Source of the DNA: JBEBGV01 sp040081265
GTDB taxonomy: Bacteria; Acidobacteriota; Vicinamibacteria; Vicinamibacterales; UBA2999
Assembly (NCBI GenBank): GCA_040081265.1
Contig: JBEBGV010000015.1
Span: 1-64,000 of the forward strand
Reading direction: 5' to 3'
Length of the DNA: 64,000 nucleotides
How positions within the stretch are numbered: position 1 is the stretch's first letter; each line of letters starts with the position of its first letter. Positions 33,803 through 42,985 of this stretch are shown here, piece after piece. The translations under genes and the position numbers were made by a program. The notes beneath the pieces are model-generated. The model saw nothing but the letters and a program-made list of their open reading frames with translations. It was not told where the DNA came from and made no database searches.

Positions 33803-36058
33803 TCACCGACCCCGCTTGAGTAACCGGGACCAGAACCCCCGGCGCTGTTGACGCTCGGGTTGATCGGGATCGGGTGCCTCGCTCACACTCGGCGGGGCAC
33901 TGACCACCGTTGTTGCAGCCGAAGGTGACGCCGCGAGCAACTGCGCCGGACCTCCACTCGTCAGCGCCAGGGCCGAAGGCGCGGTGTGCCCATGCTCGCA
34001 GTACTCCGTGGGTTCCGTTCCATGTACGAAGTATTCGGTGTACACCGGCGAACGCCTGCTGAGACTGCCGTCTTCTTCAAACGTGATGACGTTCCGGCAG
34101 GCGTCTGTCGCCAGCTTGCCGGTCAAACGGCAAATCACCGCCCCACTCACCGTGGAGGGTGCCGCAAACGCCTCAGCCTTGTCGCCACGCGTCGCGGCGG
34201 TCATGAACCGACCCCAGAGCGGCACCGCCAGTTCTCCAGCGTAGCCATTCGCGATGATCGTGCGTGGCTGGTCGTAGCCCATCCACACACCAGTGGCAAG
34301 ACTCGGGGTGTAACCGACGAACCAGGCGTCGTGGTAATCGTTGGTCGTGCCAGTCTTGCCCGCGGCTGGAAGCGTGAATCCAACGTTTCGCGCCTGCCAT
34401 CCTGTACCAGCGTTGATGACGTCTGACAACATCGACGTCATCAGAAACGCCGTCGCCTCACTCACGCCGCGCTCAACGTGTGGAGCAGCACTGAAGAGCA
34501 CCTGGCCATCAGCAGTTTCGACGCGACGCACGAGGTTGGGCCGAGCCAGCATTCCGCGGTTGGCGAAAGCAGCGTAAGCACTGGTCATGGAAAGCAACGT
34601 CACCTCGCCCGAACCCAGGGCCAGGGACCAGACACCGGGCACGTCCTCAATGCCCAGCCGCTCGGCCGAGTTGATAGCCGCCGGTATCCCGATCTCCTGC
34701 AACATTGACACGGCTGCCCGGTTACTCGACGACCGCAGCGCCGCCCTCATCGTCATCGACGTGCTGGTCGAGTGATCGTCAGGGACCCATGCACCCTGCA
34801 GCGTCATGATGGGTGTGCCGAGCGCCTGAATGATGCTGGCCGGCGTATACCCCTGTTCCAGAGCGGCGGCATACACAAACGGCTTGAACGCCGATCCTGG
34901 CTGGCGTCGTGCCTGAGTGACCCGGTTGAAGCGGCTCGCCTGATAGTCGCGGCCGCCGACCATGGCCCGGACTTCCCCTGACCGGGGATCAAGAGCCACG
35001 AGCGCGGCCTGCAGGGGATCCGAACCCGCGGACGAGGCACCTCGCCGGCGCGCCTGACGCCCTTCGACGTCAGCGATCGCCCGCGTGACCTCGACCTCCG
35101 CGGCCTTCTGCATCTCTAAATCGAGCGTCGTGTAGACCCGCAAGCCGCCTTCGGAGACCCGCTCCCAGCCGAACTGGCGGACCAGTTGCCTGCGAACCTC
35201 CTCCTTGAAGTACTGGCCGTAGGCATCCTCCCCACGAAGGGCATCCACGAGCGTGGGCTGGCTGCGAACCGACTTCTCGTAGGTGAACTCATCAAGGGCG
35301 TGGGTTTCGCGCATCGCCCGTAGCACCGCGTTGCGCCGTGACACGGCCCGCTCCAGGCTTACCGTTGGCGCGGTGGTCGACGGCGCCTTCACGAGTCCGG
35401 CAAGCAGCGCTGCCTCAGCGGGATCCAGATCGACAGCGTGCTTTCCGAAGTAACCGAGGGACGCCGCTTCGGCGCCATACAGCCCAGCACCGAAGTAGAC
35501 CTTGTTCAGATACAGCTCGAGGATTTCGTCCTTGGTGAAGGCGCTCTCAATCCTGGCAGCAACGACGACTTCTTTGAGCTTGCGAATGAGGGTCTTCTCG
35601 CGGGTCAGCAGGCTTTGCCTGGCAAGCTGCTGCGTGATCGTGCTGGCGCCCTGAGTGCCCCAGCCGTCCCGGACATTCATCCACGCCGCACCGGCGATGC
35701 GGACAACGTCAATGCCCTGGTGGTCGTAGAAGCGCTGGTCCTCGATCGCGAGAACCGCCTGGACCAGGTGCGGCGACACACGCGAGAGGGGGACGTCGAT
35801 GCGCTGTTCTTTGAAAATCGAGGAAAACTGACGACCGCGGACATCGTAGAGCGTGGTGGACTGCGCCATCGTGCCGATGCTGCGAACCGCGGCAGCATCG
35901 GGCAGCCCGGAAACCACTCGCGTAATCACCCAACCGCCCAGTCCGACCGCGGACGCCACCAGGAGGGCACATGCTCCGATGACGCTGGCAAACATCCGGG
36001 GATGGCTTCGGGAGGCAACGCGCAGCTGGTCGAGAGATGAACTCAGCACGGTCCGCAA
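33803..36058 (-). CDS. Class A penicillin-binding protein (PBP1A-type)
   Basis: 751 residues. An N-terminal membrane anchor (about 22-48) leads to a GT51 glycosyltransferase domain with AIEDQRFYDHQGID and GASTITQQLARQ. The transpeptidase domain has the SxxK motif in PGSAFKPF, SSN in LRSSSNRAAV, and KTG in AAGKTGTTNDYHDAWFVGY. It polymerises and cross-links peptidoglycan. A Pro/Ser-rich, basic C-terminal tail follows. The start is TTG at 36058; a GTG 9 bp downstream is equally possible. Confidence 0.95.
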   Translation of the reverse strand: MRTVLSSSLDQLRVASRSHPRMFASVIGACALLVASAVGLGGWVITRVVSGLPDAAAVRSIGTMAQSTTLYDVRGRQFSSIFKEQRIDVPLSRVSPHLVQAVLAIEDQRFYDHQGIDVVRIAGAAWMNVRDGWGTQGASTITQQLARQSLLTREKTLIRKLKEVVVAARIESAFTKDEILELYLNKVYFGAGLYGAEAASLGYFGKHAVDLDPAEAALLAGLVKAPSTTAPTVSLERAVSRRNAVLRAMRETHALDEFTYEKSVRSQPTLVDALRGEDAYGQYFKEEVRRQLVRQFGWERVSEGGLRVYTTLDLEMQKAAEVEVTRAIADVEGRQARRRGASSAGSDPLQAALVALDPRSGEVRAMVGGRDYQASRFNRVTQARRQPGSAFKPFVYAAALEQGYTPASIIQALGTPIMTLQGAWVPDDHSTSTSMTMRAALRSSSNRAAVSMLQEIGIPAAINSAERLGIEDVPGVWSLALGSGEVTLLSMTSAYAAFANRGMLARPNLVRRVETADGQVLFSAAPHVERGVSEATAFLMTSMLSDVINAGTGWQARNVGFTLPAAGKTGTTNDYHDAWFVGYTPSLATGVWMGYDQPRTIIANGYAGELAVPLWGRFMTAATRGDKAEAFAAPSTVSGAVICRLTGKLATDACRNVITFEEDGSLSRRSPVYTEYFVHGTEPTEYCEHGHTAPSALALTSGGPAQLLAASPSAATTVVSAPPSVSEAPDPDQPERQQRRGFWSRLLKRGR

Positions 36059-36246
36059 TCCCAGAGACCTTCCGCAACGGTTGTGCCACGGGGGGGCGTG
36101 TCTCGGTCTGCCGTGTCACAGGGGTGGGCGCCGCCGATCGTCCATTCAGGCAAGGACCCATGCAATTTTGCCCGCCGGGCGACCCGGGATACGATCGGGA
36201 ATACGTTTGACCCGGGACCTACCTCATCTTTCGTAGAAGGACCTCG

Positions 36247-36333
36247 ATGGACTCTGATTTTGGACTGCTCTGGATTCCTGCCGGCTTCATGTTCATCCTG
36301 CTCTCGGTGATGGCACTCTTCCTGACCGTGTAA
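36247..36333 (+). CDS. 28-residue single-pass membrane protein
   Basis: A short open frame, MDSDFGLLWIPAGFMFILLS and so on to LFLTV, gives 28 residues with one predicted membrane helix. AAGGA at 36237-36241 sits 5 bp before the ATG. A candidate promoter TTGCCC (36168) with TACGAT (36190) and an intrinsic terminator at 36366 bracket it, so it looks like an independent transcription unit between divergent larger genes. Small hydrophobic proteins of this kind often bind envelope complexes; its partner is unknown. Confidence 0.55.
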   Translation: MDSDFGLLWIPAGFMFILLSVMALFLTV

Positions 36334-36365
36334 GCGTTCACGGACTCATCGGTTCTAACACTCAG

Positions 36366-36392
36366 AAGGCGCCCTCCAGGGCGCCTTTTTCG
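36366..36392 (+). terminator. Intrinsic terminator after the 28-residue ORF
   Basis: Perfect stem AAGGCGCCCT/AGGGCGCCTT with a CC loop, then TTTCGTTT. Ends the small transcription unit 33 bp after its stop. Confidence 0.8.
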
Positions 36393-36524
36393 TTTCTCAG
36401 CCCCCTCGGCCGGGGTGGGGAATTTTTGACGCTAGCCCCACCGGACCCGCTGCTATCGTTCCAGCGTCTGCCTTCAGGTCCCGGTCGTTGCCCCCCCTCG
36501 ACTCCGGCGCCGCGCAGCCCCGAC

Positions 36525-39500
36525 ATGACTCGCGTAAAGGTCTCATCCGTACTGAGTTGCGCTCTGCTGGCGTGCTTCGTCACGCTCTTTGACGCCACCC
36601 TTCTGGCGCAGGGCACAGGACCCGACGCCCCGGTGCTCCTGACGCCCGCCAATGGGGCGGTCGGCGTGTCCACCATGCCGACCCTCGGGGCCTACGTTTC
36701 GGATCCAGACGGCGGCATCCTCACCGCCCAGGTCTCCCTGCGACGGGTCACCGCGGAAGAGTTCACGATCATCGCGCTGCCCGACACTCAGTACTACTCA
36801 CAGAGTTACCCTGCAACGTTCACGGCGCAGACACAGTGGATCGTCAATAACCGCCAGGCACGCAACATTGTCTTCGTGACGCACGAAGGCGATATCGTCC
36901 AGAACGCGGGTTCGGCGGCAGAGTGGCAGCGCGCCGATACCAGCATGAAACTGCTCGAGGTTGCTGGTATTCCGTTTGGCGCCGCTCCCGGGAACCACGA
37001 CCAGCCCACGACTCTCTACAACCAGTACTTCGGGGTCAGCCGCTACCAGGGACGGTCCTATTACGGCGGGAATTACCAGACCAACAACGACAACAACTAT
37101 CAGCTGTTCTCCGGCGGCGGGATGGACTTCGTCATCCTCCACCTGGACTACTGCCCCCCCGCGGCCGTGGTGACGTGGGCATCGTCGATCCTGCAGTCAT
37201 TTCCTGATCGGATCGGGATCGTGACCACACACGCGTTGCTGGACGGATCCGGGAATCGCAAGGCGGGCGGTTGTGTGACCCAGTATCTGTGGGACGGCCT
37301 TGCAGTGCCGAACCCCAACCTGCGGTTCATGCTCGCAGGTCACATCAGCAATGAGTCCAGGCGCACCGACAGCGTCAACGGACGGACCGTCCATCAGATG
37401 CTGGCCGACTATCAGGAACGAACCAACGGTGGCAACGGCTGGCTGCGAATTCTTCGCTTCGTCCCTGCAGACAACAAGGTTTACGTCCAGACCTACTCAC
37501 CGACGTTGGGAACGTTCGAGACGGACGCGAACAGCCAGTTCTCACTCGACTTCACCATGTCGAGCTCGTTCCAGAACGTCGGCAGCGTCAACCTGCTCGA
37601 AGGATCGGACGCCGAGATCATACCCACGGTGCTGTCGCCGTTCACGACTTACGAATGGCGGATGACTGTCACCAACGGCCAGGGGCAGAGCCGTACGGGC
37701 CCGACGTGGACGTTCACGACCGGCGCAGGAAACGGCGCAACCAATCAGCCGCCCGTCGCGACCGCGCAGTCGGTGACTGTGCCTGAGGACGCCTCTACCT
37801 TCGTGACGCTTTCGGGCAGCGATCCCGACAACAACCCGCTGACATTCACCATCGTGACGGGACCCACCCACGGCACGCTCACCGGCACCGCGCCGAACCT
37901 GACCTACATACCCGCAGCCAACTACTTCGGTGGAGACACTTTTTCCTTCCGCGTGAGTGACGGGCAATTGAGCAGTGCGGTCGAGACAGTCTCAATCACC
38001 GTTCAGTCCGTCAATGATCAGCCCACGGCAAGCGGCGAGGCCCACACCGTCCAGTCAGGAAACACCCTCACGGTTGCTGCGCCCGGGGTCTTGAGCAACG
38101 ACACCGACATCGACGGTCCGAGCTTGACGGCAGTCCTGGCCACGGGTCCGACCCAGGGAACGCTCACGTTGAACGCGAATGGTTCGTTCACCTACACGCC
38201 GGCACCTGGCTATGTCGGGACGGACACGTTCACGTACACGGCGGCAGACGGCCTGACCGTGTCGTCACCCGCCACGGTGACGTTCACGATCACACCCCCG
38301 GCCGGTTCAGGCAACGTCAGGGCAATCACCTTCGAGGGCGGCGCACTCATCCACGCCACCAGTGGCGCCGATGCAACCAGCGGTACGGTCTCCCTCGAGA
38401 CCGCGGCACCGCTGAAAGGCAGCTATGCCGCCCGCGTCGCTACCAAGTCCTCCTATCTCGAAGAGAACTTCACGGCGGCCTCGGATCTGTACGTCAGCTT
38501 CTACCTGCGGCTGAGCGCACTCCCGTCAAGCGATGTCCAGCTGCTCCGAATCATGAATGGCAGCAGCCAGGTCGGGACCTTCGTACTGCGTAGCGGAGGA
38601 CAGCTCCGGCTTCGCAACAACAGCAGCACGATTGGCTCGGACTCTGCCGCGCTGACGGTTGGTCAGCTCTACAGGGTCGGCATTCACCAGCGCGCAAAGA
38701 CCGGCAGCTCAAACAATGGAGTCCTCGAAGGGTTCCTCGCCAGCGGAGACACCGCGTTCGGTGCAGCATTCGCCAGCTCGAACACCGGGAGCTGGTCAAC
38801 CAGCGCCACGCAGCTCCGACTTGGCACCATCACCTCGGTTCTCGTCAATCTGGTCCTCGACGACATCAAGCTGGACAACACCCTCATGCCCGCGCCAGTG
38901 GCCGGTCCGCTCGCCCCAACGGGACTGACGGCCCTTGCGCCAACAGCGGCCGCGGTTGACCTGTCGTGGAGCGATGTGTCTTCCGACGAGACAGCGTTTC
39001 GCATCGAGCGGGCCGGCAGCTCGAATGTCTTTGCCGAGATCGCAACGGTTGCGTCTGGCGCCACCGTCTACACCGACACCACGGTGGTTCCAGGTGCCCT
39101 GTACAACTATCGCGTCAGGGGCGATAACGCTGGCAACCTGGGGCTGTACTCCCCCGTCGCCACCGTTGCCACGCCGGAGGTCCCACCCCAGGCTCCGATC
39201 GATCTGAACGCGGTCGGGTCATCGAGCGCCGTCCAGCTGTCGTGGACCGACACAGCGACGAACGAATCCTCATTCTCGGTCGAGCGGGCCGAGGGCAGCG
39301 GCGACTTCGTTGAGATCGCCGTGTTGGCGGCCAACGCGATCAGTCACTCGGACACCACCGTATCGCCGACAACGGCGTATACGTATCGCGTTCGTGCTCG
39401 CAATTCCGCAGACTACTCGTCGTTCTCCAACTCGGCCTCGGTCGTGATCCCGTTGCCACCGGTACCGCCACTTGCGCCGACAGACCTGAACGCGATCGCC

Positions 39501-40319
39501 ACATCTCCTGCTCAGATTGAGCTTTCCTGGACCGACAACTCAGGGACCGAGTCCCTCTTCCGAATCGAGCGCGCCGGCACCAACGGGATCTTTGCCGAGG
39601 TCGCAACCGTCCCGCTCGACGTGGCCATCTACACGGACACAACGGTGGCACCGGCAACGACCTACACCTACCGGGTGCGGGCAACCAACGCCGAAGCGGC
39701 ATCCGGCTACTCGAATACTTCCACTGTCACGACGCCACCTGCCCCTGGGCAGACCTTGAAGTTGATGACCTTCGAGAACGGTGCGGTCACCGACCCACTC
39801 ACCGGGGCGGACGCGGTCAGCGGGACGGTCACCTTCGAGACAGCCGCTCCGCTGCGGGGTACCCGTTCGGCAAAGATCACTGGGTCGGCCTACCTGCAGG
39901 AGGACGTCACGGCCAGCGCCGACCTGACCGTGACCTTCTACCTGCGGCTGACCACCGCACCCTCTTCGGATGTCCGACTCGCGTTCTTGTCGAACTCCGG
40001 GACCTCGGTCGGTGCGCTATTCCTCCTGTCAACGGGGCAGTTGCGCCTCAAGGTGGGCAGCACGACCATAGGACTGGATTCGGCTCCGCTGGTTGTCGGC
40101 ACCACCTACCGGGTCAGTCTTCACCAGCGGCAAGCCGTCGGTGCCACACCTCGCTTGATGGAAGCATTCGTGGCGACGGGGGACAATGCGTTCGGAGCGC
40201 CGTTTGCGTCGTCTGAGACAAACTCGTGGTCCGGAAATGCAGACCGCCTCAGGCTGGGGGGCACCAACGGATCGGTCTCGGTCGTCGTCGACGATGTGAC
40301 CCTGGTAGCCGCACCGTAA
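36525..40319 (+). CDS. Secreted calcineurin-like phosphoesterase with Ig-like, FN3 and repeated beta domains
   Basis: 1264 residues from ATG at 36525 with a signal peptide ending near LLAQG. The phosphoesterase core has ALPDTQYY, GDIVQN, PGNHD, TTHALL and AGHIS. It is followed by two Big/cadherin-like units (VPEDASTFVTLSGSDPDNNPLTF and a second VLSNDTDIDG). Next comes a roughly 190-residue beta domain (FEGGALIHATSGADATSGTV...), three fibronectin-III-like modules (APTxLxA...LSWTD) and a second copy of the beta domain (FENGAVTDPLTGADAVSGTV...). Probably an extracellular or surface phosphatase/nuclease; the beta domains may bind polymers. Confidence 0.85.
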   Translation: MTRVKVSSVLSCALLACFVTLFDATLLAQGTGPDAPVLLTPANGAVGVSTMPTLGAYVSDPDGGILTAQVSLRRVTAEEFTIIALPDTQYYSQSYPATFTAQTQWIVNNRQARNIVFVTHEGDIVQNAGSAAEWQRADTSMKLLEVAGIPFGAAPGNHDQPTTLYNQYFGVSRYQGRSYYGGNYQTNNDNNYQLFSGGGMDFVILHLDYCPPAAVVTWASSILQSFPDRIGIVTTHALLDGSGNRKAGGCVTQYLWDGLAVPNPNLRFMLAGHISNESRRTDSVNGRTVHQMLADYQERTNGGNGWLRILRFVPADNKVYVQTYSPTLGTFETDANSQFSLDFTMSSSFQNVGSVNLLEGSDAEIIPTVLSPFTTYEWRMTVTNGQGQSRTGPTWTFTTGAGNGATNQPPVATAQSVTVPEDASTFVTLSGSDPDNNPLTFTIVTGPTHGTLTGTAPNLTYIPAANYFGGDTFSFRVSDGQLSSAVETVSITVQSVNDQPTASGEAHTVQSGNTLTVAAPGVLSNDTDIDGPSLTAVLATGPTQGTLTLNANGSFTYTPAPGYVGTDTFTYTAADGLTVSSPATVTFTITPPAGSGNVRAITFEGGALIHATSGADATSGTVSLETAAPLKGSYAARVATKSSYLEENFTAASDLYVSFYLRLSALPSSDVQLLRIMNGSSQVGTFVLRSGGQLRLRNNSSTIGSDSAALTVGQLYRVGIHQRAKTGSSNNGVLEGFLASGDTAFGAAFASSNTGSWSTSATQLRLGTITSVLVNLVLDDIKLDNTLMPAPVAGPLAPTGLTALAPTAAAVDLSWSDVSSDETAFRIERAGSSNVFAEIATVASGATVYTDTTVVPGALYNYRVRGDNAGNLGLYSPVATVATPEVPPQAPIDLNAVGSSSAVQLSWTDTATNESSFSVERAEGSGDFVEIAVLAANAISHSDTTVSPTTAYTYRVRARNSADYSSFSNSASVVIPLPPVPPLAPTDLNAIATSPAQIELSWTDNSGTESLFRIERAGTNGIFAEVATVPLDVAIYTDTTVAPATTYTYRVRATNAEAASGYSNTSTVTTPPAPGQTLKLMTFENGAVTDPLTGADAVSGTVTFETAAPLRGTRSAKITGSAYLQEDVTASADLTVTFYLRLTTAPSSDVRLAFLSNSGTSVGALFLLSTGQLRLKVGSTTIGLDSAPLVVGTTYRVSLHQRQAVGATPRLMEAFVATGDNAFGAPFASSETNSWSGNADRLRLGGTNGSVSVVVDDVTLVAAP

Positions 40320-40362
40320 CGGCGCTGAAGCGCGTGTGGTACGCTGACTCTCCGCCACACAC

Positions 40363-42909
40363 GTGCCACCGCAAGGAAATTCCTGGTCAGTCGGCGACTA
40401 CCTCACCCACCGCTTCAATCCGGAACTGGGGATCGGGCGTATTGCGTCCGTTGATGGGCGAACGCTCATCGTCGAGTTCGGACGGGCGAACACCTCACTG
40501 CGCCTCGCCGCTGGTGCCGACGCCCTGGCCAAAGTGGACCTCCGCGCGGGCCGGCCGGTGCGGATCCTCGCGACACAGGAAGAAACCACCATTGAAGGCA
40601 GGCTGCATGGCGGGCAGTTTCGGCTGAAGAACGGAACGGTGGCTGCACCCGACGCGCTGTGGCCACTCGAGCTCGAGGGCGCGCTTCTCGAGCGGCTGGC
40701 TCTGGGCGACATCGATCCTCCGGAGGACTTCGTCACCCGCCTGAACATCCTTCACCTGCTCCGCCTGCGTGAAGCCGATGGCCTCGGCACCTTTCTCGGC
40801 GGCCGGATCCGTCTCTTCCCTCATCAGCTCTACGTCGCGGAACGTGCCACGGGACGTCACCCCGTGCGCTGGCTTCTCGCCGACGAAGTCGGCCTCGGCA
40901 AGACGATCGAAGCGTCGCTCATCCTCAATCATCTCGTCCACACCGGACGTGCGCAGCGGTGCCTGGTCGTCGCCCCGGATGCCTTGACCGTCCAGTGGCT
41001 TGGCGAACTGTGGAGAAAGTACCACCAGGTCTTCACACTGCTCGACTCTCAGCGGCTGGCTGATGTGGCGCGCGACTTTGGTGCCGACTTCAATCCGTTC
41101 GACCTTCATGCCAGGGCGGTCATCGCACTCGAAATGCTCGTCGAGCGTCCGCAACTCACCGAGCAGGCTCTGAGCGCCGGCATAGACCTGCTTGTCGTTG
41201 ACGAAGCCCAGCACCTGCGCCGGCCTCCGGGTCATCCCGGCGAACCAGGGTGGCGGGCCGTGGCACCCATCGCCGCCCTTGGACGCAACGTCCTGCTGCT
41301 CAGCGCAACGCCGCTCGAGGACGATGTGCACGGTTTTTTTCGCCTGCTCCAACTCCTTCGTCCTGATGAATTTCCGGAGAACACGAGCTTCGAGGAAAGA
41401 CTCGCCCGCAATGTGCCGCTGCCTCCCTGCACCAGTTCGACCCGACGCTCAGACATCGGCGGTCTGCCGCCCCGGGTGGGATACCCAATCGAAAGTCACG
41501 AACCTGACGGCTGGCAGAAGGCCGAGGCGGTCGAGCGGATTCTTCGTGCCGTGCCAACCGGCAATGCGGTCGCCCGGACCCAGAAGGTCGATCGCATCAA
41601 GCGCGCACAGGCGTCCGGGGCTGCTCTCCATGCCGTGCTTGGCCCTGACGAGAAGGCACTGCGGGAATCGGCACGTGCCATGGACGCTGCCGACCCCCGC
41701 GTGCAGTGGTTGGTGGCGCAGGCCCCACGATGGCGCAGCAACGGCGAGAAGACGCTGATCTTCGTAGCCCACCGCGAGACGCTCGAAATGGTCCGCACCG
41801 CGCTCAGTCATCGCGCGCAAATCGCCAGCGGCGTGTTCCACGAAGAACTGCCACCTGCGCGTCGCGACACGGAGGTCGCACGCTTCCGTGAACATGATGG
41901 CCCGAGCGTGCTCGTCTCCACGGAGTGTGGCGGTGAAGGTCGTAACTTCGAGTTCTGCCGACGAATTGTCCTCTTTGACCTGCCGTGGCGCCCGTCCACG
42001 GTCGAGCAGCGCATCGGCCGGCTCGATCGCATCGGCAGGCGCATTCCCGTCGACATTCTCTATTTCCGGCCTCCGCGCGGCATTGGCCGAGATGTGGTGA
42101 AGCTGTTCGAAGCGCTCGAGGTGTTCAGAGAACCACTGGCGGGACTCGAACCGCAACTGGCCCACGTCGAGGGCGCACTCGAAGAATTGAGCCTTGATCC
42201 GGCCGCAACGCTCGATGACCACCGACTCCAGTCTCTCCTTCGAGATGCCGCCGCAGCCCGGACTCGGGTCCAGGAGGCGGCCTACCAGCAGTTACACCGG
42301 GAGCCCTATCGAGCCGACATGGCGCCGGGCATCCTCGCCCGCGTCCCGGCCGAACTGGACGCCCTGAATGAACTGGTGGTTGTCGGGGCATGCGAGGTGC
42401 TCGGCATCTCGGTCGAACGGTCGCCGGCGCGGGACATCGTGGCGATCGAACTGGGAAGTGCTGCGCTCGTCGATGCCCTGCCAGGAGTCCCCGGGGGTTC
42501 CTACTTCCGCGGCACGTTCGACCGTGAGACCGCGGTCGAACGTGAGACGCTGGACTTCTTTGCCTCGGGGCATCCGCTCGTCGAAGGCATCTTTGCCCAC
42601 TTCGAGGAGAGCCCCGTAGGGCGGGTGGCCCGACTGGAACTCGAAACCGGCGACGAAGACAGCGAAGGCCTGGTGGCGATCTACAAGGAAGGCGTCGGCT
42701 TCGATGTCGTCGCCTTCGACTCCACGGGGCGGTCCCGACCGGAATGGGCCGCAGCCCTGCAGCGTCACCCTGTCCCGGTGCACAGGACCACGGAGCACTC
42801 CGCCGACCTGGAGTATTGGACCGGTCTGGTGCGTCGCGTCGGGGTTCACCTCGACCCATCCCGCCGGCCACACGCTTTGGCCACCGTCATCGTCAGGCCT
42901 GAGGTGTAG
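40363..42909 (+). CDS. RapA-like SNF2/DEAD helicase-family ATPase
   Basis: 848 residues from GTG at 40363. An N-terminal beta region (VGDYLTHRFNPELGIGRIASVDG) recalls RapA/HepA. The SNF2 motor has ADEVGLGKTIEA (motif I), VVDEAQHL (DEAQ box), LLLSATPLED (III), VSTECGGEGRNFEFC (V) and EQRIGRLDRIGR (VI). RapA-type ATPases remodel transcription complexes and recycle RNA polymerase; other relatives act in defence or repair. No partner gene points to defence here. The unit ends in a strong terminator. Confidence 0.87.
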   Translation: MPPQGNSWSVGDYLTHRFNPELGIGRIASVDGRTLIVEFGRANTSLRLAAGADALAKVDLRAGRPVRILATQEETTIEGRLHGGQFRLKNGTVAAPDALWPLELEGALLERLALGDIDPPEDFVTRLNILHLLRLREADGLGTFLGGRIRLFPHQLYVAERATGRHPVRWLLADEVGLGKTIEASLILNHLVHTGRAQRCLVVAPDALTVQWLGELWRKYHQVFTLLDSQRLADVARDFGADFNPFDLHARAVIALEMLVERPQLTEQALSAGIDLLVVDEAQHLRRPPGHPGEPGWRAVAPIAALGRNVLLLSATPLEDDVHGFFRLLQLLRPDEFPENTSFEERLARNVPLPPCTSSTRRSDIGGLPPRVGYPIESHEPDGWQKAEAVERILRAVPTGNAVARTQKVDRIKRAQASGAALHAVLGPDEKALRESARAMDAADPRVQWLVAQAPRWRSNGEKTLIFVAHRETLEMVRTALSHRAQIASGVFHEELPPARRDTEVARFREHDGPSVLVSTECGGEGRNFEFCRRIVLFDLPWRPSTVEQRIGRLDRIGRRIPVDILYFRPPRGIGRDVVKLFEALEVFREPLAGLEPQLAHVEGALEELSLDPAATLDDHRLQSLLRDAAAARTRVQEAAYQQLHREPYRADMAPGILARVPAELDALNELVVVGACEVLGISVERSPARDIVAIELGSAALVDALPGVPGGSYFRGTFDRETAVERETLDFFASGHPLVEGIFAHFEESPVGRVARLELETGDEDSEGLVAIYKEGVGFDVVAFDSTGRSRPEWAAALQRHPVPVHRTTEHSADLEYWTGLVRRVGVHLDPSRRPHALATVIVRPEV

Positions 42910-42935
42910 GCACGCTCGCTGTTTGCCGTACGTAG

Positions 42936-42968
42936 AAAGGGCCGCCTGAGTCAGGCGGCCCTTTCCAT
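42936..42968. terminator. Bidirectional intrinsic terminator
   Basis: AAAGGGCCGCCTGA and TCAGGCGGCCCTTT are separated by one G and followed by CCATTT, with AAA on the other side. It separates the helicase from the convergent DUF1552 gene and should work from both directions. Confidence 0.85.
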
Positions 42969-42985
42969 TTGGAAACCGCGTCGAA

